From assembly GCA_036250195.1 (NCBI GenBank), contig JAVHZZ010000002.1, positions 280,679,623-280,743,622 of the forward strand: a DNA stretch of 64,000 nucleotides, read 5' to 3'. Below, piece by piece: positions 1 through 11,039 of this stretch. This DNA comes from Mixophyes australis (taxonomy: Eukaryota; Chordata; Amphibia; Anura; Limnodynastidae). The notes beneath the pieces were generated by a model that was not told where the DNA came from, did not search any database, and was given only the letters and a program-made list of their open reading frames with translations. How positions within the stretch are numbered: the first letter of the stretch is position 1; every line of letters begins with the position of its first letter. The position numbers and the translations under genes are program-made.

Positions 1-907
1 AAACCTATCGGAATGCAATGATTTCTCATGCTACTAATTCTATCAGATCCAGCATAACATTGATCAAGTAGTCCTTACATGGATCTAATAGTGTTAGTAT
101 GCAGTGGAATCCATCAGACCATCCTCTCAGTATAGGGTCTTATTAACTTGTTAATTTAATTATTTTAGTTACTTTTCTTTTTCTAATAATAATATGTGTT
201 TTTTAAAATAAAGCATCAACAACACTTAACCTTTTCCCAACATGCAAAACTTGCAAAGCTTACATTACACACTAATGCTGTATGTAATGCTTATGCATGA
301 ATTTGACCTATTCTAATAAAATATAGTTAATGTGTTACACACAAGGTGATCTCATATTTTCCGGCCGCTCAATACCTGTGTTCCAGTCAGCAATTATACT
401 CATTCTTTACACTACCAACTGACTGCATTTTGGGGTAAATATCAGGAAAAGGGTACATTTTGTGAAATTAGCTGTGGTAAAAACTTTGTCTTCCCTCATG
501 CACCATTATAGCCTACTTATATTGCACCCATACAATATAATATATCTATTTCCAAATGCCATAAAAAAGTGTTTGTTTGTTTTTTCTTTTTTCGATAGAC
601 TAGAAATGAGAAGCTATTTTTAGTTCAATGAAAACGTGAAAATTGTTTTGGTCATCACGAGGCCTTAGTGTTGGTGCATGTTGCTTTAGTGTGAAAGAAT
701 TGAAGCACCCATGCTTTTCTGTTCAAATACATACATGTATTCAAAAATAAAGTAGTTGATATAAAGGTTGTCAATATTTTCATTGGAGATAGTTATTGAA
801 GACCTCTTAAATGTCATGTCTTGGAGCATTGCTTTTGATTAATATTACTGCTTTTATCTTAGCCACTTTTTTCATATTGAAATTTGATGTTCTTACTTGT
901 CATGCAG
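1..907 (+). other. anks1a: anks1a intron sequence
   Basis: AT-rich sequence upstream of the first recognisable exon, ending in a pyrimidine-poor but usable acceptor (TCATGCAG). I see no coding homology, RNA gene or clear repeat in it. It is called intron because the reading frame entering the exon at 908 has no start and must continue from upstream exons outside the window. Confidence 0.6.
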
Positions 908-1024
908 GAGGAATCTAAACTAACCTTGAGACCCCCAAGCCTAGCTACATCCTATGCCCCCCTTCAAAACTGGCAGCATCAACCTGAAAAGCTAATATTT
1001 GAGTCCTGTGGCTATGAAGCCAGT
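908..1024 (+). CDS. anks1a: anks1a exon leading into the PTB domain
   Basis: This exon encodes 39 residues in phase 0, entering after TCATGCAG and leaving at the donor GTGAGT. The translation ends in [20 protein letters not shown], which I recognise as the stretch just before and at the start of the PTB domain of ANKS1A (Odin). The protein is a cytoplasmic adaptor with N-terminal ankyrin repeats, two SAM domains and a C-terminal PTB domain; it binds Eph receptors and EGFR-family cargo and influences their trafficking and degradation. The ankyrin and SAM exons must lie left of the window. ANKS1B is the close paralogue. The tail encoded further on, with VSW and DPK, fits ANKS1A better. Confidence 0.9.
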
Positions 1025-1194
1025 GTGAGTATTATCTAGGAAATAGGAGATTTCTAAATTAAAAAAATATTCCTGCATTTTTATTTTTGTTTTTTATTGT
1101 AAGTTTTTTAAAGTTACTTAACCTTTCAGTTTTATCTAATTTGCTACATTTGCTAATGTAATGAATTTATCCCTCCCCTTGCTTGTTGGGCCAG

Positions 1195-1266
1195 TATTTG
1201 GGATCCATGCAAATCAAAGATCTACGGGGGACAGAGTCCACCCAGGATGCCTGTGCCAAAATGAGG
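1195..1266 (+). CDS. anks1a: anks1a PTB exon 1
   Basis: A 72-bp, 24-codon phase-0 exon between the acceptor GGGCCAG and the donor GTGAGA. It encodes [20 protein letters not shown] and four more residues, the first beta-strand and the start of helix 1 of the PTB fold. The YLGS motif is the usual PTB opening. It follows the previous exon after only 170 bp, as in a compact exon cluster. No frameshift or stop is present, and conservation appears very high, so this looks like a functional gene and not a retrocopy. Confidence 0.93.
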
Positions 1267-1366
1267 GTGAGATTTTGTGAATATGAAAATGGTGCATGAT
1301 TTTAAGAAGGCATATTTTCTTATAAACTTTACTATACATTACTGAATGTAACATATCTATCTACAG

Positions 1367-1453
1367 AAGTCCACAGAGCAGATGAAAAAAATTCCAAGAA
1401 TTACACTTTCCATCAGCTACAAAGGCGTGAAGTTCATTGATGCATCCAATCAG
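1367..1453 (+). CDS. anks1a: anks1a PTB exon 2
   Basis: An 87-bp, 29-codon phase-0 exon, acceptor CTATCTACAG and donor GTTTAA. It encodes [20 protein letters not shown] followed by VKFIDASNQ, covering helix 1 and the next strands of the PTB domain. The donor GTTTAA is weaker than the others in this gene. The reading frame continues directly into the exon at 5194. Confidence 0.93.
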
Positions 1454-1570
1454 GTTTAAAGAAAATACATAATTAACTGATCCAACTCTGAAGGGGAAGC
1501 ATAGTCAAATAGTTGTTTTTCATAATTTATAACACACTTACACAATATAAAATAAATGTTGAAATTGTTA

Positions 1571-2165
1571 TACACCAATGAACCACAACATTAAAACCAC
1601 CTACCTAATATTGTGTAGGTCCCCCTCGTGCTGCTACAACAGCTCTGACCTGTCGAGGCATGGACTTAACAAGACCTCTGAAGGTGTCCTGTGGTATCTG
1701 GCACCCAGACGTTAGCAGCAGATCCTTTAAGTCCTGTAATTTGGGAGGTTGGGCCTCCATGGCTCGGAATTGATTTTCCTGCATGTCCCACATATGCTCG
1801 ATCAAATCAAGATCTGGGGTATTTAGAGGCCAAGTCAATAATGTTTAGCTAGGCTGTTGCCAGTTCACTGGTTGTCCTTCCTTGGACCCCTTTTGGTAGG
1901 TAATAACCACTGCACACCGGGAAAACCCCACAAGACCTGCAATTATAGAGATGATCTGTCCCAGTCGTCTAGCCATCATAATTTGGCCCTTGTCAAAGTA
2001 GCTCAGATTATTACGTTTGCCCATTTTTCCTGCTTCCAACACATCAACTTCAGGATCTGACTGATCACTTGCTGCCTAATATATCCCACCCCATGACAGG
2101 TGCCAACGTAATGAGATAATCAATAATATTCACCTCACTGGTTTTAATTTTGTAGTTGATTGGTA
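1571..2165 (-). mobile_element. Tc1/mariner-like deletion derivative
   Basis: A short DNA transposon with imperfect inverted ends (start near TACACCAATGAACCACAACA, the end a reverse complement ending in ATTGGTA), flanked by TA, the target duplication of Tc1/mariner transposition. The transposase reads on the - strand but its middle is missing, so N- and C-terminal pieces lie side by side. A longer relative of the same family lies at 33750-34756. The element cannot move by itself; such copies are cross-mobilised MITE-like derivatives. Confidence 0.85.
1605..2024 (-). pseudogene. Tc1-like transposase remnant (N- and C-terminal pieces)
   Basis: On the - strand, the N-terminal piece begins [20 protein letters not shown] (about 1845-2024) and is the paired-like helix-turn-helix DNA-binding region of an IS630/Tc1 transposase. 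The C-terminal piece (1605-1835) carries the family ending with QDLKDLLL and ARGGPTQY. The central DDE catalytic core between them is deleted. The TPDLDLIEHMWD segment corresponds to the family's SPDLNPIEHLWD, the last catalytic region. It is nonfunctional. Confidence 0.8.
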
Positions 2166-2167
2166 TA

Positions 2168-2639
2168 TTCTAGTACAGTTTTTCTACCTACCTTTAGTTC
2201 CAGGCTTTTCTTAATGCTCATATATAATATTAATATTCAATTCCATATCCTGAACAAGCCCAAGCAGAAGTTGCTGCCACTAAAAGTATGGTACTGTGAT
2301 CCCTAATTATACAACCAACCTTTTATTCTTTCACCTTCCCTTTACCTACAGATTTTACTGTAATGTACATTAATATCTACTGATTAAATTTGATTTCACA
2401 CACGTTATAATGACATCTTTAAGGCTGTGTATTTTAAATGGGTCTTTAGATGGTCCCTTATAATGGTTTTGTGATATCTGCATTTACCAGGAGCAATTAA
2501 CAGTACACGTCCTTATACATAGTCATCATCAACGATAAGGCCCATGGAAAGAAAGGAAAAATGAAAAAGGCAATAGGTCATAAATTAGCAACAAGAAATC
2601 TTCTTTGAACACACCAAACTCCTATGTTACTTTATCTTG
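2168..2639 (+). other. anks1a: intron sequence without recognised features
   Basis: AT-rich sequence between the Tc1-like derivative and DIRS-A, inside the 3.7-kb intron between the exons at 1453 and 5194. I see no coding homology or named repeat here. Confidence 0.5.
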
Positions 2640-2745
2640 CATCCATCGGAAATCGCTGTAACCTTGGGGCAAAGATGTGTGTAGGAGCTTGGGCACTTTA
2701 AGAAAATCTTATTGAAGTCTGTGTCACCCTCTATATCACCTAGCC
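2640..2745 (+). repeat. DIRS-A left inverted terminal repeat
   Basis: This segment pairs with 4680-4795 in reverse complement: GTAGGAGCTTGGGCAC and AAGAAAATCTTA occur in both. It is the 5' terminal repeat of the deleted DIRS copy. Confidence 0.7.
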
Positions 2746-3809
2746 ATGAGGATGTCTGTTTATCTTAAAGTGCTCAGAAGCAATGTGCTTTTTTTATATG
2801 GTGCTGCTTATGGCAACATTAAGTCAATTTATTTTATTCTTTCCCTTACTGAAAGCTTCCACAACGATATCTGTGGCTGACTGCTAAGGACACTACTACT
2901 GCTCTCCGTTTTCACAGATCACAGACTACTGAAGGGGCCAGACACTATCTTTGTAGATAGATATCGTCGTCCTGTATTACTGCTGCCATAACAGCAGGCA
3001 GCCATTCTGCACCAGACCTCACTCTGTGGGTATGACTTTATTTCACTCCCATCTCCCTGCACTTGAGTTAGAGAACAGTGTTATACTGTGGTTTGCTGCT
3101 GGGAACCAGAAAGACTTGCCCATGGAGCCAGATGGACTCTTAACTCAAGGCTTGGGAGGCTGACCCAGAATCAAAAAGAATTCTGCAGTCCCTTCCATTT
3201 GCAATTGATGTCCTCCTTGGTCCTGAGCTGCAAACAATTCTCAGTAAGGCCACAGGTGGAAGGCGTTCTTTCCTCCCTGTTATTACCCATAAATTGAATG
3301 CTCATAGGTTACGGTCCTTTAAACCTTCAGGAAGATAAAGAGGGTATTTTTTTGTAATAGACCAAACCTTCAGAGAAACAATCAGCATAATAGACACTTT
3401 GCCCACCTGGGATTTCCTATGGTGGGGGATCGTTTTCTCATCAGGGAACCGTGGTTAAATTCCCCTCAGGATTCCAGAGTGGAAGGAATAATGAATTGAT
3501 GCGGCTACATCCTGAATCTGCTGAAGCCCTCTCTTAGACAGTTGTTGACCACCTGTCTTCCTGTAATCAAAACAAAAAAAGCTTTGTTAGAGGTAGTTCA
3601 GTGTTTACTTTCTTAAGGGGAGATCATCTCTTTTCCGTGAGAAAAGAAAAGTTTAATGCAAAAATTTTTTGGGGGGACAAAACACAGACTGTACTTTCAG
3701 ACTTAAACATCCATCTCGAGTTAACAGGTTCAAAGATGTATTACTTACAAATTCCTCAAAGGTAGTATCGTAATTACACTTAAATCAGGAGTCATACCTA
3801 AAATGAGTC

Positions 3810-4026
3810 TTAGGGGCGTATTCAATTGTGAGCGTTAACGCTGCAAAACGAGCGCTCGAAAAATATTATCGTTTATACGGTAATATTGCTCGCGAAAAGC
3901 GTTAATACGGTGGTTTACTCAGGGAGCTGCGAGCTGAAATTACGCGATTAATTACCGTATTAACGCTAAGATTTTTCGAGCGCTCGTTTGTTAGCGTTAA
4001 CGCTAACAATTGAATACGCCCCTAAG
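3810..4026. mobile_element. Palindromic MITE, CpG-rich, about 210 bp
   Basis: A self-complementary element with ends TAGGGGCGTATTCAATTGT and its reverse complement. Inside, the GCGTTAACGCT and GAGCGCTCG words recur on both arms, so a single strand can fold into a long hairpin. AGTCT occurs directly outside both ends and may be a target duplication. It lies in DIRS-A and so arrived after it. Relatives sit at 25288, 29957, 31709 and 38815. No protein is encoded; the mobilising transposase is not identified. Confidence 0.7.
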
Positions 4027-4400
4027 TCTTCTGATGGACGTTGTCAGAGATCTTAAAATTTATCTGTATAGGACCTCTAGCTTTTGTAAGAGAAAGGATC
4101 TTCTAGTTCTCTATGATGCACAAAAGAGGAGTTGGCTGGTGACCCAACAATTGGTAACCTCTGTAATTTGGCAGGCATATATTGGAGCACGGTTCATTGT
4201 TCCTGAAAACATGAGTGCACATTCAACCACCTCTGTGAGTGACTGTGACACAGTATGGGGTCTTGGCAGAGCAGCTGCACCAGGCAGCCACTTGGTCTTC
4301 TTCTGCCCAGACATTCACAAATTGCTACGTTGAATGTTTGTGTGTCCGAATATGGTAGTTTTAGACTGACAGTTATGTGCTTAGTGCTTCAGAGTATACC
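4027..4400 (+). pseudogene. DIRS-A tyrosine recombinase, C-terminal remnant
   Basis: The + strand reads QAYIGARFIVPENMSAHSTT and onward, matching the C-terminal catalytic part of DIRS tyrosine recombinases. There the normal AHSTR carries the H and second R of the R-H-R-Y set. Here the Arg of AHSTR is Thr, and the downstream FTNCY region carrying the catalytic Tyr is only recoverable by changing frame. The protein is therefore dead. This fragment fixes the + orientation of DIRS-A. Confidence 0.65.
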
Positions 4401-4679
4401 CTCCTTTAGGGTCTGCTTGGGAACTCCCCATGCTTCCAGTGTCCCTCAATGGATGCAAGAGAAAAGGAATTGAACCCTTTTCTTGAAGCCCACTGGGAGA
4501 CACTGGATGGCCACCATATTTACACTTTATCCTTTGTTTGATTTAAGATGTCTGTTCTTAAGAGGACAATGTTCTCCTTGATGTTTTTTTTTACCTCTAG
4601 CCCTTTATTACACCGCACTGTCCTCTTCTGGAGCTGGGCTAGTATAATAACTGACTTCTTCTCGGCTAAAGACTAGGAA

Positions 4680-4795
4680 GAAGCTTGGACTTCATTAAGA
4701 TTTTCTTAATGTGCCCAAGCTCCTACATGCACATCTATGCCCAATGTCCCCCAACGGACATCGAGAAAAGGATTTAATTTTCAAAAAAATTGTCA
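4680..4795 (+). repeat. DIRS-A right inverted terminal repeat
   Basis: Reverse complement of 2640-2745 with scattered differences. It ends near CCAACGGACATCGAGAAAAG, which resembles the ATCTGGGGGACACTG type terminus of the other DIRS copies in reverse. Confidence 0.7.
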
Positions 4796-4800
4796 TCCAT

Positions 4801-5193
4801 TGTCATTGTGTTACTTACCTTGAGTGATTATAAGAACACTTACTAAAATCCATCTTATTCTTATGAAGTATCCAGAAGCCTAAATATTAAATAGTTTTTT
4901 CTAAAGCTATTCAGAATTGTACTTATTTGTAAAATTGTTTTAGTGTAACTTGGAAAGGTAATGTGTTGATATGTTAAAATATTAATTTATTTGAAAGCAG
5001 GGGTAAAATTTGATGAAAACCCTCATGTTGTTAAATACCTTGTCTTATTTAGCTGTGGCATTGCTCCATGTATATTAACAGGTCCATTAACAATTCCATT
5101 CACATAGAACATGTGTTCTATCTGTTACAATTTGAACACAGAACTTCACATAAACGTTTTCCATTATTCTCGCAAATCTTTGAATTCTTTCAG
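4801..5193 (+). other. anks1a: intron 3' end before PTB exon 3
   Basis: AT-rich intronic sequence without recognised repeats, ending in the pyrimidine-rich acceptor TTGAATTCTTTCAG used by the next exon. Confidence 0.6.
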
Positions 5194-5331
5194 AATGTAA
5201 TTGCAGAACATGAGATCCGTAATATATCCTGTGCAGCCCAAGACCCAGAGGACTTATGCACCTTTGCCTATATCACAAAGGATCTACAAACCAGCCACCA
5301 TTACTGCCATGTGTTCAGCACTGCCGATGTG
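5194..5331 (+). CDS. anks1a: anks1a PTB exon 3
   Basis: A 138-bp, 46-codon phase-0 exon with acceptor TTCTTTCAG and donor GTGAGA. It encodes [20 protein letters not shown], then [11 protein letters not shown] and [12 protein letters not shown]. This is the central beta-sheet of the PTB domain, including the strand that pairs with the NPxY peptide. It is the most strongly conserved stretch of the gene and makes the ANKS1 assignment secure. The next exon is 23 kb away at 28354. Confidence 0.95.
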
Positions 5332-5854
5332 GTGAGAAAAATATATTTGTACCATCACTGTTTGTACCTGAAGATATATACTAAATTATAATCATTTTGG
5401 GTGCCAAAATGGAGTCCTTGCTCTCTTATAGATATATCTGAAAAATATCTTTAGTCGTCTTGTCACCTATGACCCTTACGTCTCCTTCTACCACTAAGTG
5501 AACCAAATTGTGGTTTGGTATTTTTTTATTTTTTTTTAATCCAATTCAAACACCAGAATATTTATGTACATATTGGAGTTAAACTTGCATACACACCTAG
5601 CAAAGCTTTTTAAAGATCTTTCAAGCGTGAAATATTTATCATTACCCTTTATGCTGCAGCAGATAATATTTTACTACTCCCAGGTAGCCCTGATTGTGAG
5701 AGTTATGTCATGTTTGCAGTTACCTACTGTTGCCTATTGGTCACTCATAGAGTGTTAACACCACCATTAACAGAAGTGAGAGGATGACTATACTGCCATC
5801 TGATCACTTTAAGCTCTAGGTTCAGTGAACCTTGAAGTACAACAGCACAATCTT

Positions 5855-6040
5855 CTATATTTTTATTTTCATTTCATCCTATCTGAGAGAGACACTGCTA
5901 CCATGGGTTGTGAGAGTGGAGGTGGAGTTGGCACTTAAAAGGTTAACTTGTTAAGGTATCATGCTGACAAACCCCTCCCATCTGTAACCCCCTCTAGCCT
6001 CCTTCAGTCTTAGTCAAGTTCCCAAGGGATTTGGGCTTTC
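5855..6040 (+). repeat. DIRS-B left inverted terminal repeat
   Basis: The segment running from TTCATCCTATCTGAG through ACACTGCTACCATGGG and GGTGGAGTTGGCACTTAA reappears in reverse complement at 11880-12061. The copies differ at scattered positions. The inner part (to CCTTCAGTC) pairs with GACTGAAGAGG at about 11894. Confidence 0.85.
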
Positions 6041-6901
6041 TTTTAATGTTAGGAAGATTTTTTTTTCCTTATTTTAACTTTTTTTGCAGCAGGAGCAGTA
6101 TGCTCTGTTCTACTAATACAGAGCACACTGATTCAGACACTGAGAGCCAGACAGCGCTCACTAACAACATCGGAAAGTTGTTTGGTTTTTTTTGTATTTA
6201 TTTCTTTTACTTCCACTTAAAACTCAGCGCTGACAAGCGGCTTATAGTCGCTGTCACGCTGATACAGGACCATTATAAAAGTGCTGTCAAAAGCGGCAAG
6301 GAAAGTTGGTAATTGGAATGCTGGGAGTCGCCATATTGGAATGTACAAAGTCCTCCCTCTCAGCAAACGAGGGGGGGCACTAGTCCACCATCAAAAACGG
6401 CCACCAGGAAGCTATTTAGAAGTGACTGCTGCATATTATAGATGCAGCAGATCGACTTTTGCCAGCAAAAAATATCAGGAGCGGCAGGAGCAGGCGGAGC
6501 ATGGAGGGTACTAAGAAGACAGAGTCCCTCCCCGCAGTCTGAAGCAGTCAAACTATTCCAGGGTGTGAAAACAACTGCCCGGGAAAAATAGCAGCAGCCA
6601 TTCCTCAGGGACACCGAGCTGCTGACGGACCTCTCCTGCTCCAAAGACATCTTAGCCTGATTGGAAGGCTAAGTACCACTCTTTCCTATATATTCTCTAT
6701 AATAGATAGGGGTGTATCAAAACAAAATTGTTGTTGCAATAGCATTTTTATTGAAAAAATAGAATCCTAATTGCATAACACATAATCTTAACAGGGATAC
6801 TAAATTTTGGCTCTGTCATAGACTAGTTAGTGTATCTCTGTTTGCTTGTGAATGATTGCCTGTATTTCATTCTATTACAGTTATACTGTTCCCTTAAAAA
6901 A

Positions 6902-9403
6902 ATGTTTGGTAAGGGAAAGGCACCTTTGGCAAAATATTATACCTGTTCCAAGTGTAAAGATAAGTTACTAATTGGACTACAGGACCCAGGAGCGCTTTGT
7001 ACTGACAGTAGCAGGGGCACCCTAGCTGTGCAGGCTAAGGATAGCACACTGCCACTAGTGGAAACACCAGCATAGGCAAATGCCCTGGCACAGACATTAG
7101 TAAAGCTGCTCTCTAAACTAGCGAGATTCCAGCAGTAGCGTCAGATCTCCCTTCTACCTTATTAGAAATTGACCCCCTTTCAAAAGGCAGGACTAAGGGG
7201 ACCGCCGAATCCATTGACTTAGGACAGGCTGGGGCTCCATCTGTCCTCATCTCACAAGACCCTCCTACAGGAGAGCCGGCTGGGTCGGCTTCCCTAGTTA
7301 GAGAACTTGATCGGTAAACCGTTTCTTGGGTGCGCCAAGACCCTTACTCAAGAATAAGCAACACCGATCCACTAACCCCTTTTTTCCCTCACTGATTCGG
7401 AGAGATCTTCAGAAGAGGAGGGAGAGCTTGATAGAAGACTGATTCTGCACTTGTCATGGACACAGAAGCATCTTCCAGATATCAAGGTATTGACGACCTG
7501 GTGGTAGCAGTTCCTCAGGTATTAGGTATTCTGGATCTACAAGAGACTAGAACATCAGATCAAAATCTCTTTAAAAAAAGCTAGGAAAAGTGCAATCCGC
7601 TTTCCTCCATCAGTGGAACTGAAGGAAATAGCGGAAGCATCTTGGAAACAACTAGATAGGAAATTTAGTATTCCTCGAAGGTATCTGTCTCTATATCCAT
7701 TACAGGAGGAGGACTTCAACCGTTGGGAACAGGTTCCAATGGTTGATTCACCAGTGGCGCCACACCACACCCCCTATGGTGGCTGTCCTGGGACAGCCAC
7801 CCTGCAGGATAATACTGGCCACAACATAAAGGGATTTTTAAAGTCCATCTACACTGCGACAGGGGATTCATTTAGACCTATGTTTTTATTGGCATGGGTT
7901 GCCAGAGCTATGGAAACATGGGCTGACGAATTAGCAAACATGGGCTGACGAATTAGCAGTAGATCTGTAAAATTCGGAATTGCTTCCCCTTGCCCTACAT
8001 CTCAAGGAGGCTTCTGGATACTTATATGAGGATGCCCTGATTGCAGCCTTCATTTCTTCATCTATTTCTGCAACCGCAGTAGCATCCAGGAGAACCTTAT
8101 ATCTCAGTTCCTGGGATGCGAACATTGAATTATTATTATTATTATTATTAATATTTATTTATAAGGCGCCACAAGGCATCCGCAGCGCCGTACAGAGACA
8201 AACAAAATCACAATACAATGGGAGACAGCACAGTACAGTAAACACAGCAACTCAGTACGCTCAATGCACAGCTAGAGAGGGCGGGGAAGGGGGAGGGAGG
8301 ATCCGCAAACGACGGGGCCCAAGAAGGAGGGCGCGGAAGACAGGGAGACCCCCAGGGGGGAGGAGGGAGCGAGAGTGGACGTGGGGTGGAGGACCCTCGA
8401 GGAGGAGGGCTAAGTAGCTGGAGAGCAGAGTTAGAAGTGGTGGAAACAGGAGGAGAGATGGCCCTGCTCAGAGAAGCGTACAATCTAAGGGGAGGGGTGG
8501 ACAGACAGAGAGACGCAGGGGAGAGAGGGAAAGTAGGGGGACAGAGGCAGAAGATAAGGTAGGAAGTTAAGTGGGAGACAGAAAGGCTTTAAGAAAAAGG
8601 TGGGTTTTTAGGGCCCGTTTGAAGCTGGACAGATTAGGGAAGTTCTGATGGAGGGAGGGAGCTTGTTCCAGTGGAGGGGGGCAGCGCGGGCGAAGTCTTG
8701 GATACGCGCGTGGGAGGAGGTTATAAGGGGGGAAGAGAGGCGACGGTCAGAGGCAGAACAGAGAGGGCGGGATGGAGCATAAATAGAGAGGAGGGTGGTG
8801 ATGTAGGGCGCAGTGGAGTTGGCGAGGGCCTTGTAGGTGAGTGTGAGGAGCTTAAAGACAATTCTGAAGGGGAATGGGAGCCAGTGAAGGGCTAGGTAGA
8901 GGGGGGAGACAAAAGAGGAGCGGCGAGATAGGAAAATAAGCCTAGCTGCAGTGTTAAGGATGGATCGAAGGGGATCGAGATGAGAGTGGGGGAGGCCAGT
9001 GAGGAGGAGGTTGCAGTAGTCCAGGCGGGAGATGATCAGAGAGTGGATAAGGCATTTGGTGGCATCTTGGGAGAGGAAGGGCCGGATGCATCTAAAAAGT
9101 TGTTAGAATCACTCCCTTATTCAGGAGGAGTGTTATTCAGCCCTGAATTAGACAGCATAATTTGCCAGGCCACAGGAGGCAAAAGCAGCTTCCTCCCAGT
9201 AAATGTCCCAAAACCTAGGGTACCAAGGTTTGGTTCAGTTAGACGGTCCTTTCAAGGGGGCTCCTCTGGTTGGGGCCAGACACATAGACCGAGATCTTTG
9301 GCCACTAGAGGACAATCGTATAGACGGAAGACATAGACGTAGGTCTTCCTCCTCTGCAAGACGTCCCTCTCCCAAGCTTCCATACAAACCGTCTCTATGG
9401 CTG
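6902..9403 (+). pseudogene. DIRS-B gag remnant
   Basis: The frame opens with MFGKGKAPLAKYYTCSKC. A cysteine finger follows (C15, C18, C33, with Ser in place of the fourth Cys), the spacing seen in three other DIRS copies here. A stop at 7073-7075 breaks the frame. Gag homology resumes at 7540-8126 (IPRRYLSLYPLQEEDFNRWE, then AWVARAMETWADEL) and, after an L2 LINE, at 9091-9403 (SKKLLESLPYSGG, VPKPRVPRFGS). An acidic linker and a basic RS-rich tail are visible. The product would coat the RNA; here the frame is broken many times. Confidence 0.75.
8127..9090 (-). mobile_element. L2-type LINE 3' fragment, inserted in DIRS-B gag
   Basis: Read on the - strand, the insert codes for the C-terminal end of a non-LTR reverse transcriptase polyprotein: DYCNLLLTGLPHSHLDPL, then AARLIFLSRR, LHWLP and SRPLCSASDRRLSSPL. 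A 3' UTR follows, ending in a GCGCCTTATAAATA-type tail and an AAT trinucleotide run (seen as ATT repeats at 8127-8150). The 5' end is truncated, as usual for LINEs. It is much richer in GC than its surroundings. The LINE at 58337-59569 is from the same clade but diverged. Confidence 0.85.
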
Positions 9404-9404
9404 C

Positions 9405-10330
9405 TTGAGTGGGTGGACGTCTGCTGCTGTTCAAAGATCAGTGGGCAGCGTTCTCGGAAGACTGTTGGATTCGGGGGATCATGACGAGAGGTTACATGAT
9501 AGACCTGTCAGGTCTGGCCCCTCATCTGTTTTTCGTAACAAATTTGCCCCACGACCCTCGAAAGAAAGAGGCAATGCTTACATGTTTTGCCTCTCTTCTT
9601 TCCGCTGGAGTCTTCTTTTTCTTCCCGAAGCCGGATGGCTCATTCCGACCTGTACTAAATCTAAAACGGCTAAACGTGCACCTGCAGGTGGTCAGGTTTT
9701 GAATGGAATCCCTCAGGTCCGTCATCAATGGACTGGAACCAGATCAATTCATGGTGTCAATAGACATCAAAGACGCCTACCTTCACATACCTATCTGGAA
9801 TGCTCATCAGTCCCTTCTCAGATTCACAGTGTTACCCTCTCACTACCAATTCAGATCTCTCCTATTTGGCCTCTCGACAGCACCAAGAGCCTTTACAAAA
9901 ATAAAGGCAATAATGGCAGCCTGTCTTCATTCCAGAGGAGGGCAAATAATGCCCTATCTGGACGATTTTCTCATAAAAGCCTCCTCCGCTCGCCTGCTAA
10001 ATCAGTACCTGGTCCTCATTATCAGGATCCTGGAATCAAATCCCATTTGATTCCGTGCCAGAAAATAACTTTTCTGGGACTAATCATGGATACCAACAAA
10101 CAAAAGATTTTCCCTCCGGAGGACAAATCTCAATCCCTGAGGAATCTAACTGCTCACGTTATGGACTGCCACAGACGTCGGTCCACTCATGCATGCTTCT
10201 GTTAGGAAAGATGGTACCGACATTCGAGACTATTCCTTATGGTCAACTTCACTCGCGCTACTTCCAATGGGACTTCTTAATGAAGTGTTCAGGATTCCAT
10301 ATGACAATAGGAGGGTCCTTTGCCACATGG
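9405..10330 (+). pseudogene. DIRS-B reverse transcriptase remnant
   Basis: The + strand encodes GGRLLLFKDQWAAF, then FFFPKPDGSFRPVLNLKRLN, SIDIKDAYLHIPIW, HYQFRSLLFGLSTAPRAFTK and YLDDFLIKA. YLDD (9955-9966) is the metal-binding catalytic motif, and the wording is typical of DIRS RTs rather than gypsy RTs. Frameshifts near 9700 and 10050 and a change of frame at 10055 break the protein. It would copy the element RNA into DNA, together with the RNase H that follows. Confidence 0.85.
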
Positions 10331-11039
10331 TCCTGGATCTTAGTAACCACAGACACCAGCCTGACAGGATAGGGGGTTGTGGTACTTCATTTACGGCTCC
10401 AGGGACTCGGGTCGCTCTGGGTTACCTCTCAATCCATCAACATTCTGGAACTAAAGGCCATTAGCATGGCCTTACAGAGCACCCAGTCCGTCTGCAGTCT
10501 GACAAACCAGGAGCGCAGAAACAACGAGGATGGTGACTCAGATCTTGACCTGGGCCAAAATCCACTTTCCCGCTATCTCAGTAATTTTATTCCAGGAATC
10601 CAAAACTGGGAAGCAGAATATCTCAGATAGCATGTGATACTGCCGGGCGAATGGTCTCTCCATCTGGAGGTCTTCCAGTCACTGGTCCTACGATGGGGAA
10701 TCCCAGATCGAGACTTAATGGAATCTCGTCACAACAGGAAAGTAGCACAGTTCTGCTCAAGAGCAAGAGACCCCTTGGCGGTGGCCATTAATGTCATGAC
10801 GATGCCACGAGACTTCAGGATGGGGTACCTTTTTCCTCCCATTCCTATGATTCCCAGTGTCCAGAGTAATCCAAGGGGGGCTCCCAGTCAATACTAGTGG
10901 CTCCCGCTTGGCCACGGCGAGTTTGGTACGCAGAAATTCTGTGGCTAGCGGTAGGTCTTCAGCAGACCACCTTCAGCAAGGACCATTCAAACATCAGGAC
11001 TTGCCTCGGCTCAATTTAATGCCATGGCTGTTGAGGCCA
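10331..11039 (+). pseudogene. DIRS-B RNase H and linker region
   Basis: RNase H sequence is visible as VTTDTSLTG, then a stop at 10370-10372 where the family has Trp. It continues with SQSINILELKAI (the conserved Glu region) and NWEAEYLR, then the LPGEWSLHLEVFQSLVLRWG segment and the FCSRARDPLAVAI and DFRMGYLFPP linker. Several frame changes occur. A methyltransferase domain, present in some DIRS elements, could not be identified. Confidence 0.75.

Larger units (their letters stand above)
2640..4800 (+). mobile_element. DIRS-A: internally deleted DIRS-type retroelement
   Basis: The ends are inverted relative to each other. The left end at about 2640-2745 contains GTAGGAGCTTGGGCAC and AAGAAAATCTTA; the same words occur in reverse complement at about 4680-4795. 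Between them, coding sequence matches the end of the DIRS RNase H/linker and the C-terminal part of the tyrosine recombinase on the + strand. At about 2.2 kb it is far shorter than a full DIRS element (5-6 kb), so gag and most of RT are gone. A palindromic MITE sits inside at 3810-4026. DIRS elements integrate by recombinase and leave no target duplication; none is seen. Confidence 0.7.

Noticed and set aside
8208..8483. Proline/serine-rich frame on the - strand
   Set aside because: It lies in the GC-rich 3' part of the L2 LINE; composition bias makes stops rare. The LINE coding frame lies to its right.
9405..11039. DIRS methyltransferase domain
   Set aside because: Some DIRS elements encode one with RT/RNase H, but no characteristic motif could be found in the broken frames.
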